This document shows, piece by piece, positions 52,980-64,000 of a stretch of 64,000 nucleotides of DNA. The stretch is from Agromyces sp. SYSU T00194. Lineage in GTDB: Bacteria > Actinomycetota > Actinomycetes > Actinomycetales > Microbacteriaceae. Under the pieces are notes generated by a model. That model saw only the letters and a list, made by a program, of their open reading frames with translations. It was not told where the DNA came from and made no database searches. Position 1 is the first letter of the stretch. Every line of letters starts with the position of its first letter. The translations under genes and the position numbers were made by a program. The stretch spans positions 2,480,001-2,544,000 of the forward strand of contig NZ_JBEPJZ010000001.1 of assembly GCF_040496035.1 (NCBI RefSeq), read 5' to 3'.

Positions 52980-53600
52980 TCAGGCGCGGGTGCGGAGCCC
53001 GTCGAGGAGGAGGTCCGCCAGCGCGTCGAACGAGTCGGGCTCGGTCATGCCCGTGTTCCGCCGCACCTCGCGCTGCTGGATGCGCACGATCGCCGACGTG
53101 GCGAGGTCCGCGGCGAAGGCCGCGCGCACCGGTCGGATCGCGCCGGCGGCCACGCCCGCCTCGATCAGCTCGCGGATGCGGCGCGCGGCGCCGGCGGCGT
53201 TGACCTCGTAGACCTCGCGGGTGGGACCGAATCCGACGACGTCCTCCATGAACGTCTCGGATGCGTCGCGCACGGCGTCCGAGACGCCCGTCAGGTACGC
53301 CCCGAGGCGGTCGACCGGGTCCTCGTGGTCGGCCACGCGCGTCTCGATCATGTCGGCCGCGCGGCGGAAGTAGTCCAGCACCACCTGGCGCAGGAGCTCC
53401 TCGCGCGTCGGGGCGAGCGCGTAGATCGTCGACTTCGAGCAGCGCAACTCCGATGCGGTCTCGTCGACCGTGAGCGCGAGGAACCCGCGTCGGAGGTACA
53501 GCTCGCCGAGGCGGCGGTAGAGATCGTCCTGTCGGCTGGTGCGCCGGGCCGACGTCGGCGTCGGAACGGCGAAGCGGGTGGGGTCGGCGGGTACGCTCAT
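52980..53600 (-). CDS. TetR-family regulator upstream of etfBA
   Basis: 206 residues from ATG 53600. Helix-turn-helix near 45-65 (VDETASELRCSKSTIYALA); C-terminal domain unlike the other regulators here. Same strand as etfBA, 84 bases upstream, with the AGTACTGT repeat between. Predicted to repress etfBA-cytochrome b until fatty acids or their CoA esters appear. Confidence 0.92.
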   Translation of the reverse strand: MSVPADPTRFAVPTPTSARRTSRQDDLYRRLGELYLRRGFLALTVDETASELRCSKSTIYALAPTREELLRQVVLDYFRRAADMIETRVADHEDPVDRLGAYLTGVSDAVRDASETFMEDVVGFGPTREVYEVNAAGAARRIRELIEAGVAAGAIRPVRAAFAADLATSAIVRIQQREVRRNTGMTEPDSFDALADLLLDGLRTRA

Positions 53601-53635
53601 AGGCCCATTCTGGCCGGACGCCGGCACCGACGGCG

Positions 53636-54142
53636 CTAGGCGGGGCCCTCCGCCTCGAGCACGAACCAGAAGTGACGGCCGCGGTGCAGCACGTCCTTGC
53701 CGTTCATCACGCCGAGGAGGAGGCCGTCGCCCGCCCGCTTGAAGTGGTCGAACGTCGCCATGCCGTCGTAGACCATCGTCGCCGTCACCTCGCCGCGGAA
53801 GGCCACCATCCAGAGCGACGCGCCGCCGCGCGCGAGCTCGACGTTGTCCACCAGCGTGCCGTCGGGCTCCGCGCAGACGATCGGGCTCACGTCGTTCGCC
53901 GAGCGCATGTGCTTGCCGTGCCAGCGCACGCCGTCGAGCACCCGGCCCAGGCCGTGGCCGGTCGGAACCGCCGACCCGCGCCAGCGACCCAGGAGGTCGT
54001 CGATCGCGGCGACGGGCAGGGCCGACCAGAGCTCGTCGAGCTCGTCGGGGTCGACCGAGTCCCGTGCGAGGAGGGTGCGCACGCGCGCCTCGAGGCCGGG
54101 GTCGACCTCGAGGCGCGCGTGCGCCGTGGCGGCGGCGGTCAC
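53636..54142 (-). CDS. GXWXG/DUF4334 protein
   Basis: 168 residues. GRWRGS is the GXWXG motif (N-terminal GXWXG domain), and the C-terminal half with ATMVYDGMATFDHFK and LLGVMNGKD is a DUF4334 domain. Biochemical role unknown. GTG start overlaps the acyl-CoA synthetase stop, so the two are coupled; a lipid-related function is inferred. Confidence 0.88.
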   Translation of the reverse strand: MTAAATAHARLEVDPGLEARVRTLLARDSVDPDELDELWSALPVAAIDDLLGRWRGSAVPTGHGLGRVLDGVRWHGKHMRSANDVSPIVCAEPDGTLVDNVELARGGASLWMVAFRGEVTATMVYDGMATFDHFKRAGDGLLLGVMNGKDVLHRGRHFWFVLEAEGPA

Positions 54143-55728
54143 CCGTCCGCCAGCTCCGCCAGTCGATCGCGCAGCACGGTCTTCAGGACCTTGCCGCCCG
54201 CGTTGCGGGGAAGGGCATCGATGATCACGAGGTCCTTCGGCAGCTTGTAGCGCGCCAGCGTGGCGCCGAGGAAGTCGTTGAACTCCTCCAGTGAGAGCTC
54301 CTGGTCGGGCTTCAGTGCGACGAACGCGACCGGCACCTCACCCCAACGGTCGTCCTCGCGGCCGATGATCGCGGCCTCGAGCACCTTCGGGTGCGCGAAC
54401 ATCGCGTTCTCGACCTCGGCGCAGTAGATGTTCTCGCCGCCCGAGATGATCATGTCCTTCTTGCGGTCGACGACCCAGACGAAGCCCTCGTCGTCCTGGC
54501 GCACCAGGTCGCCGGAGTGGAACCAGCCGCCGGCGAAGGCCTTCGCGGTCTCCTCGGGCTTGTTCCAGTACGCCGACATCATGGTCGGTCCGCGGTAGAC
54601 GATCTCGCCCACCTCGCCGACGGCGACGTCGTGCATCTCGTCGTCGACCACCCGGTACTGGATCGTCGGGATCGGCTTGCCGACCGAGCCCAGCTTGCGG
54701 CGGGAGTCCTCGCCGCTCAGCACGCAGGTGATCGGCGACATCTCGGTCTGGCCGAACACGGCGACGTTCGTCGCATCGGGGAAGGTCTCCTCCATGGCGC
54801 GCAGCACGGTGTCGGAGGCCGGCGCCGCACCCCAGCTGATGATGCGGAGCTTGAGGTCGCGGTCCTTGATGCCGGGCAGCGCGCAGATGGCCTGCCACTG
54901 CTGCGGCACGTTGAAGACGATCGTCGCGCCCTCGCGCTCCCACGCGTCGACGACGGCGGCCGGGTCGAACGCGCCGAGCGGGTGGATGACCGTCGGGATG
55001 CCGAGGATGAAGTTGGCCGCGATCGAGCCGAGGCCGGCGATGTGGAAGAACGGCGCGGTGAGGAACGCGATGTCCGACTCGTCCCAGACGGCGTTGCTGC
55101 GGATGCAGGTGACGGCCTGGAGGTACATGTTCCGGTGCGAGAGCATCGCGCCCTTGGGTGCGCCGGTCGTGCCCGAGGTGTACATGAGCAGCGCGGTCGA
55201 GTCCTCCGGCACGTCCTCGAGCTCGATCTGCTCGGCGTCGGCGAGCACGTCCTCGTACGACTCGAACCCGTCGGCCGTGCCGAGCACGATCTTGGACTCG
55301 ATCGTGTCGGTGAGTCCCGCGACGGCCGCTGCGAGCGGGGCGAGCATCTCGTCCACGATGATCACGCGCGACCCGCTGTCCTCGACGAGGTAGAGGATCT
55401 CGGGCGGCGTCAGGCGGAAGTTCACCGGCACCGCGATGGCGCCGAGGCTGTTGATCGCGAAGACCGACTCGACGAACTCGGGCCGGTTCAGCGTGAGCAG
55501 CATGACTCGGTCGCCCGAGCGCACGCCGCGGGCCCGCAGCGCGCCGGCGAGCGTCAGCGAGCGCTCGTGCAGCTGCCCCCAGGTCGTGTCCTGCCCGAGG
55601 TAGCGCAGCGCGACCGCGTCGGGCTGCGAGACCGCGTGGCCCGCCGTCTGGCTCATCCAATGCGTGCGGAAGCTCCAGGCCGGCACCGTCTGTGCCACCG
55701 GGCTCTCCGCAACTGCTGAGTTCGTCAT
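54139..55728 (-). CDS. AMP-forming acyl-CoA synthetase (long/medium-chain type)
   Basis: 529 residues from ATG 55728 after GAGAGGG. Motifs YTSGTTGAPKGA, GQTEMSP, DRKKDMIISGGENIY and the catalytic Lys in NAGGKVLK are intact. It activates fatty or aromatic acids for beta-oxidation. Divergent from the double TetR gene; its promoter is -35 ATGACG and -10 CATACT, with 11-bp-spaced repeats over it. Confidence 0.92.
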   Translation of the reverse strand: MTNSAVAESPVAQTVPAWSFRTHWMSQTAGHAVSQPDAVALRYLGQDTTWGQLHERSLTLAGALRARGVRSGDRVMLLTLNRPEFVESVFAINSLGAIAVPVNFRLTPPEILYLVEDSGSRVIIVDEMLAPLAAAVAGLTDTIESKIVLGTADGFESYEDVLADAEQIELEDVPEDSTALLMYTSGTTGAPKGAMLSHRNMYLQAVTCIRSNAVWDESDIAFLTAPFFHIAGLGSIAANFILGIPTVIHPLGAFDPAAVVDAWEREGATIVFNVPQQWQAICALPGIKDRDLKLRIISWGAAPASDTVLRAMEETFPDATNVAVFGQTEMSPITCVLSGEDSRRKLGSVGKPIPTIQYRVVDDEMHDVAVGEVGEIVYRGPTMMSAYWNKPEETAKAFAGGWFHSGDLVRQDDEGFVWVVDRKKDMIISGGENIYCAEVENAMFAHPKVLEAAIIGREDDRWGEVPVAFVALKPDQELSLEEFNDFLGATLARYKLPKDLVIIDALPRNAGGKVLKTVLRDRLAELADG

Positions 55729-55755
55729 CGAATCCCTCTCCACCTCTTCGTGCAG

Positions 55756-55794
55756 GTATGCACCCAGTATGCATGACCGGCGGCGTTCCGTCAT
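55756..55794 (-). promoter_or_regulatory. acyl-CoA synthetase promoter with 11-bp direct repeats
   Basis: On the minus strand -35 ATGACG (55789-55794) and -10 CATACT (55766-55771) are 17 bases apart. GTATGCA occurs at 55756-55762 and 55767-55773, exactly 11 bp apart, one copy covering the -10. A same-face site for the divergently encoded double TetR protein is likely. Confidence 0.5.
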
Positions 55795-55877
55795 CACTTT
55801 TGTTAATCGCGGTTCTCATCTGTGGACTGCGGCGGTCCGATGCGACGTGGCATGCGGCGCCGCGGGCGGTCGTACCC

Positions 55878-55883
55878 TAGGGT
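55878..55883 (+). promoter_or_regulatory. -10 hexamer TAGGGT of the double TetR gene
   Basis: TAGGGT precedes the GGGAGG ribosome site (55891-55896) and the chosen start GTG 55902. Confidence 0.45.
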
Positions 55884-55901
55884 GCTGGTGGGGAGGTGCA
55901 C

Positions 55902-57110
55902 GTGTCGGAAGTCGTCACCGAAGGCGTGCGGCGCAGGCCGAAGGACCGCAAGCAGCGGATCGAGGCGGCGGCCGCCGAGGCGTTCAGCGCGCACGGATTC
56001 CACGCCGTCGGCATGGAGGACATCGCCGCAGCGGTGGGCGTCTCCGCCCCGGCGCTCTACCGGCACTACCCGAGCAAGTACGCGCTGTTCGTCGCCTGCG
56101 CCCGCGGGCTCGCCGGCGGGCTGCTCGACGGCATCGACCGGCTGCCCCGGACCGACGACCCCGAGGAACGGCTGGACCAGCTCGTGTCCTCCGTGCTCCG
56201 GACCACCGTCGCGAACCGCCGCACCGGCGGCCTCTACCGCTGGGAGGGCCGCTACCTGGCGCCCGAGCACCGCGCCGAGATCGGCGCCCAGTTCGATCGC
56301 CTGACGGCCACCGTCGCCGACGCCCTGCTCGAGGTGCGGGACGACATCACGCCCGAGACCGCCGACCGCGTCGCATCCGGCGGGCTCGCGGTGATCGCGT
56401 CGATCACGGCGCACCGCACCTCGCTCGGGGTGCGCCGGATGGAGCGGGTGCTCGGCGGGGCGGCCCACCGGGTCCTCGCCGTCTCGCTCGACGGGGTCGA
56501 CGCCCCGCCCATCGAGCGCACCGACGGCGAGCCGATCGGCGGTCGTCGCGAGTTGCTGCTCTCGAAGGCGATCACCCTGTTCAACCGGCGCGGCTACCAC
56601 GACGTCGGCATCGACGAGATCGCGGCGGCGGCGGGGCTCACCCCGTCGGGCGTCTACCGCCACTTCGCGGGCAAGTCCGACATCCTCTTCGCGGCGTGCG
56701 TGCGGGCGGCGGAGCGGCTGACCCAGGTGACGGCGGACGCGACGTCGCGCGCCGGCGACGACCCCGAGGGGGCGCTGCAGTCGATGGGGCGGGCCTACAT
56801 CCGCTTCGCCTTCGAGCAGCACGAGCTGCTCTCGGTGTACTCCGCCGACGCCACCAGCCTCGGCGAACAGGACCTCTCCCGGCTGCTCGCGCTGCAGCGG
56901 GAGCACGTCGCCGAATGGGTGAACCGCCTCCGTGCGGTGCACCCGTCGCTCGACCTGCCGTCGGCCCGCATCCTGGTGCACGCCGCACTCGGCGTGGTCG
57001 TGGACGGGGGCCGTCGCTCCCGGTGGAGCGACGACCCCCAGGTCGTGCGGTGCGTCGCGGCCATGGTCGATGCGGTGCTGGACCCGCCGGACACCGACCT
57101 CGGCCGCTGA
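55902..57110 (+). CDS. double TetR-family regulator (two TetR modules in one chain)
   Basis: 402 residues from GTG 55902, five bases after GGGAGG; GTG 55896 is inside the ribosome site. Two complete TetR units follow one another: helix-turn-helix 1 at about 15-66 (MEDIAAAVGVSAPALYRHY) and 2 at about 218-266 (IDEIAAAAGLTPSGVYRHF), each with its own helical domain. Ordinary TetR proteins are dimers of about 200 residues, so this is a fused dimer or heterodimer. It sits divergent to the acyl-CoA synthetase and convergent with the aldehyde dehydrogenase. Confidence 0.93.
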   Translation: MSEVVTEGVRRRPKDRKQRIEAAAAEAFSAHGFHAVGMEDIAAAVGVSAPALYRHYPSKYALFVACARGLAGGLLDGIDRLPRTDDPEERLDQLVSSVLRTTVANRRTGGLYRWEGRYLAPEHRAEIGAQFDRLTATVADALLEVRDDITPETADRVASGGLAVIASITAHRTSLGVRRMERVLGGAAHRVLAVSLDGVDAPPIERTDGEPIGGRRELLLSKAITLFNRRGYHDVGIDEIAAAAGLTPSGVYRHFAGKSDILFAACVRAAERLTQVTADATSRAGDDPEGALQSMGRAYIRFAFEQHELLSVYSADATSLGEQDLSRLLALQREHVAEWVNRLRAVHPSLDLPSARILVHAALGVVVDGGRRSRWSDDPQVVRCVAAMVDAVLDPPDTDLGR

Positions 57111-57122
57111 CGGCCGGGCGCC

Positions 57123-58592
57123 TCAGGCGCCGTGGCCGCCCTGCTTGCTGCCGTGGAGCGAGTGCAGCATCGACCTCGCGATCTTCATGTCGCGCTCGGA
57201 CCGGTCGATGCGCAGGAGGTCGAGCGGCGCCTTGAAGCGCTGCACGGTCATCGACTTCGCCCGGCTGAACTCGCGCAGGCCGTCGGGCCCGTGCACGCGA
57301 CCGAAGCCCGAGCCGCCGACGCCGCCGAACGGCAGCGCCGCGACGCCGGCGAAGCCGAGCACCGAGTCGATCGTGACCGCGCCCGCCTTGAGTCGCGCGG
57401 CGATCCGCTCTCCCTGCCTGTGGTTGCGCGTGAAGATCGAGGCGCCGAGCCCGTAGTCGGTCGCGTTGGCCTTCTCGACCGCCTCGTCGAGGTCGGCGAC
57501 GCCGTTGACGACCAGGGTGGGGCCGAACGTCTCCACGCAGACGGCGTCGGCGTCCTCCGGCACGTCGGTGAGCACGATCGGCTCGACGTACGGCGCCTTC
57601 ACCGAGTCGACCCCGCCGAGCAGCGCGGTGCCGCCGCGGGTCAGGGCGTCCCGCACGTGCTCGCGCACGACGTCGCCGCCCGACGGGTGGGTCATGCGAC
57701 CGTACGAGGCGGACTCGTCCGCGCCCGGCGTGAGCGTGCGGGCCTTCTCCACCAGCAGGTCGAGGAACTGCCGGCGCACCGACTCGACGACGTACACGCG
57801 CTCGACGCCCACGCAGGTCTGGCCGCTGTTGCCGAACCCGCCGAACACCGCGAAGTCGGTCGCGAGGTCGAGGTTCGCGTCCGCGGCGACGATCATCGCG
57901 TCCTTGCCGCCGCACTCGGCGACCAGCGGGGTGAGCCGCTCGGCGCACGTCGCCATCACGCGCTTCGCGGTTGCCGTCGACCCGGTGAACCCGACCTTGT
58001 CGACGCCGGCGCGGATCAGCGCACTGCCGACCTCGCCGCCGCCCGTCACGACCTGCAGCACGGGCTGCTCGGGGTTCGCCCGCGTCCACGCCTTGGCGAG
58101 CCAGACCGCGGTGTCGGGCGTGAGCTCGCTGGGCTTGAAGACCACGGCGTTGCCGGCGGCGATCGCGTACCCGACCGACCCCATGGGCGTGTAGAGCGGG
58201 TAGTTCCACGGACCGATCACGGCGACGACGCCGTACGGCTCGTAGCCGAGGGTGGCCTTCTGGTTGAACGCGACCGCCCCGGCCGGTACGCCGCGGCGCT
58301 TCAGCACCTTCTCGGCGTGCTTGGCGGCCCAGTCGAGGTGACCCAGGGTCAGCATGATCTCGAGCGTGGCGTCGCCCTGCGGCTTGCCCGTCTCGCGCGA
58401 GATGATCGCGGCGAGGTCGTCGGCGCCGTTGGCGATGGCGTTCTTCCAGGCGAGCGTGCGGCGACGACGCTCCTTGTAGCCCAGGCTCGCCCACCACGCG
58501 GCCGCCTCGCGGGCGGTGGCGACGGTCGCGGCGACGTCGGGCAGGTCCGGTGCAGGCTGCTCCTGCAGCTTCGCGGGGTCGGTCAGTGTCAT
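57123..58592 (-). CDS. NAD(P)-dependent aldehyde dehydrogenase
   Basis: 489 residues. Cofactor region IGPWNYPLYT, general base in VAECGGKDA and nucleophile C260 in NSGQTCVGV. C-terminal half resembles fatty or aromatic aldehyde dehydrogenases, including the membrane-like ALDH3 group, rather than the 3047 enzyme; the last residues are basic. It converts alkanals to fatty acids that feed the synthetase. It is under the GTGAATGATCATTCAC palindrome upstream. Confidence 0.9.
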   Translation of the reverse strand: MTLTDPAKLQEQPAPDLPDVAATVATAREAAAWWASLGYKERRRRTLAWKNAIANGADDLAAIISRETGKPQGDATLEIMLTLGHLDWAAKHAEKVLKRRGVPAGAVAFNQKATLGYEPYGVVAVIGPWNYPLYTPMGSVGYAIAAGNAVVFKPSELTPDTAVWLAKAWTRANPEQPVLQVVTGGGEVGSALIRAGVDKVGFTGSTATAKRVMATCAERLTPLVAECGGKDAMIVAADANLDLATDFAVFGGFGNSGQTCVGVERVYVVESVRRQFLDLLVEKARTLTPGADESASYGRMTHPSGGDVVREHVRDALTRGGTALLGGVDSVKAPYVEPIVLTDVPEDADAVCVETFGPTLVVNGVADLDEAVEKANATDYGLGASIFTRNHRQGERIAARLKAGAVTIDSVLGFAGVAALPFGGVGGSGFGRVHGPDGLREFSRAKSMTVQRFKAPLDLLRIDRSERDMKIARSMLHSLHGSKQGGHGA

Positions 58593-58629
58593 GGGATGCT
58601 CCGCTTCCTCGGGGAGTTGCTGATCAGAA

Positions 58630-58645
58630 GTGAATGATCATTCAC
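58630..58645. promoter_or_regulatory. 16-bp perfect palindrome between aldehyde dehydrogenase and TetR genes
   Basis: GTGAATGATCATTCAC is fully palindromic and stands upstream of the dehydrogenase (minus) and the divergent TetR (plus). The TGAATGA-TCATTCA form recalls the FadR box of Bacillus. A direct operator for the TetR at 58757 is likely. Confidence 0.65.
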
Positions 58646-58707
58646 AGTATCCCGGACTCGTCGACTCGATACAAGATGTCCCGGCGCAGCTGGGGATGAC
58701 GTGAGAG

Positions 58708-58727
58708 AATCGAACGACGATTCGATT
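58708..58727. promoter_or_regulatory. second inverted repeat upstream of the TetR gene
   Basis: AATCGAA (58708-58714) and TTCGATT (58721-58727) are a perfect 7-bp inverted repeat with a six-base spacer, 30 bases before the TetR start. It may be a second operator or an autoregulatory site. Confidence 0.4.
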
Positions 58728-58756
58728 TCCCGCCGCGGCGGGAGAGGGGAGCAGGC

Positions 58757-59404
58757 ATGGCCCAGCGCAGCGTCGCGCCGCAGGTCGCGAGCCCCACCAA
58801 GTCGGAGCGCACTCGCGAGCGCATCCTCGACGCGGCCGCCCACGTGCTCAGTCGCAAGGGGTACGCGGGCACGCGCCTGAGCGATGTCGCCGAGGTCGCC
58901 GAGGTGCAGGCGCCGGCGATCTACTACTACTTCCCGTCGCGGGACGACCTCATCGAGGAGGTCATGTGGGCCGGCGCCCACCGCGTGCGGCTGCACGTGC
59001 AGGCGGTGCTCGACGAGCTGCCGCAGGGCACCGAGCCCATCGATCGCATCCTGGTGGCCGTCGAGGCGCACCTGCGGTACGAGCTGAGCATCTCCGACTA
59101 CACGACGGCGTCGGTGCGCAACGCGGGGCAGGTGCCCGAGCAGCTGCGCACCCGGCCCGCCGAGGAGGAGGCGGCCTACAGCCGCATCTGGCGCGACCTG
59201 TTCGACGAGGCGCAGCGAGCCGGCCAGCTTCGCGAGGACCTCGACGTCAACGTCTCGCGCCTGCTGCTGCTCGGCTCGATGAACTGGGCCGCGGAGTGGT
59301 GGAACCCCCGGATGCGGTCGCTCGGCGACCTGGTCCACGCGGCGCGCTCCCTCGTGCTGCACGGCATGGGGGCCCCGGAACTCGGCGAGCGCGCGGCGCG
59401 CTGA
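58757..59404 (+). CDS. TetR-family regulator beside the aldehyde dehydrogenase
   Basis: 215 residues. Helix-turn-helix near 40-62 (LSDVAEVAEVQAPAIYYYF) with a ligand domain typical of TetR_C_33-like fatty-acid regulators. ATG 58757 follows GGGAGAGGGGAG. Probably autoregulated and repressing the divergent dehydrogenase through the palindrome at 58630. Confidence 0.93.
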   Translation: MAQRSVAPQVASPTKSERTRERILDAAAHVLSRKGYAGTRLSDVAEVAEVQAPAIYYYFPSRDDLIEEVMWAGAHRVRLHVQAVLDELPQGTEPIDRILVAVEAHLRYELSISDYTTASVRNAGQVPEQLRTRPAEEEAAYSRIWRDLFDEAQRAGQLREDLDVNVSRLLLLGSMNWAAEWWNPRMRSLGDLVHAARSLVLHGMGAPELGERAAR

Positions 59405-59457
59405 GCCGCCGGGCCGCGCTCGCCGGCGCGTACGACGTCGCGGCCCGCCGCACGACG

Positions 59458-59498
59458 ACGCGGCCCGCGACGAGGCCGATGCCTCGCGCGGGCCGCGT
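59458..59498. terminator. strong GC hairpin between convergent genes (bidirectional terminator)
   Basis: Arms 59458-59469 (ACGCGGCCCGCG) and 59487-59498 are complementary, and CGAGG (59471-59475) pairs with CCTCG (59482-59486) inside, with one bulged base. It lies between two gene ends that face each other; no U-tract. Confidence 0.6.
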
Positions 59499-59503
59499 AC
59501 GGC

Positions 59504-63953
<4,450 letters not shown>

Positions 63954-63979
63954 GGTCCTGTGTGTCCTCCCGATCGCGG

Positions 63980-64000
63980 TCACAGCCCGAGGCTGCGGCC
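63980..64000 (-). CDS. C-terminal end of an upstream gene (partial)
   Basis: The minus strand reads six codons (GRSLGL) and a TGA at 63980-63982. The following thiolase start is 27 bases away, as within an operon. The end GRSLGL would suit an acyl-CoA dehydrogenase, but too little is visible to name it. Confidence 0.35.
   Translation of the reverse strand, partial: GRSLGL

Overview
The window is about 72% GC, with densely packed genes, many GTG starts, frequent 4-base ATGA/GTGA overlaps and many leaderless promoters. Gene content and order point to an actinobacterium of the Microbacteriaceae type (Agromyces/Microbacterium-like). I saw no tRNA, rRNA, CRISPR array, insertion sequence or prophage, and no stretch longer than about 300 bases lacks a gene.

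Layout. (1) 1-4,483: amine (putrescine-type) catabolism, with an FAD amine oxidase cut by the window edge, a class III aminotransferase, an Lrp/AsnC regulator and a divergent gamma-aminobutyraldehyde dehydrogenase. (2) 4,526-21,712: one 17-kb co-directional locus: FHA protein, PP2C phosphatase, Ser/Thr kinase, a 1,962-residue surface protein with about 11 Ig-like and 5 FN3-like domains, MoxR ATPase, DUF58 protein, transglutaminase-like membrane protein lacking its catalytic Cys and His, zinc-ribbon/FHA protein and an EccC/FtsK-like ATPase. This is the best candidate for an incompletely described system. (3) 21,743-28,252: asparaginase, GABA transaminase, OsmC protein, an unknown possibly glycosyltransferase-like protein, a secreted lipoprotein, an acyltransferase and a degenerate phosphopantetheinyl-transferase relative.

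(4) 28,282-48,559: the isoprenoid/protease genes dxr, rseP and ispG. In M. tuberculosis these are adjacent; here about 16 kb lies between rseP and ispG. That stretch holds a two-component system, a SHOCT protein and a complete route from 3-hydroxybutyrate to acetyl-CoA (liv-type ABC importer, acyl-CoA synthetase, TetR regulator, 3-hydroxybutyrate dehydrogenase, two hydrolases, 3-ketoacid CoA-transferase, divergent thiolase). (5) 48,686-64,000: a nucleobase permease, then fatty-acid/aldehyde oxidation: etfBA with a membrane cytochrome b, acyl-CoA synthetase with a GXWXG/DUF4334 protein, aldehyde dehydrogenase, nitronate monooxygenase-like flavoprotein, FadB-type multifunctional enzyme and thiolase, under three TetR-type regulators, one of which is a double TetR fusion.

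The catabolic blocks converge on acetyl-CoA and succinate. Clear inverted or direct repeats lie beside most of the local regulators and are the best candidates for their operators.
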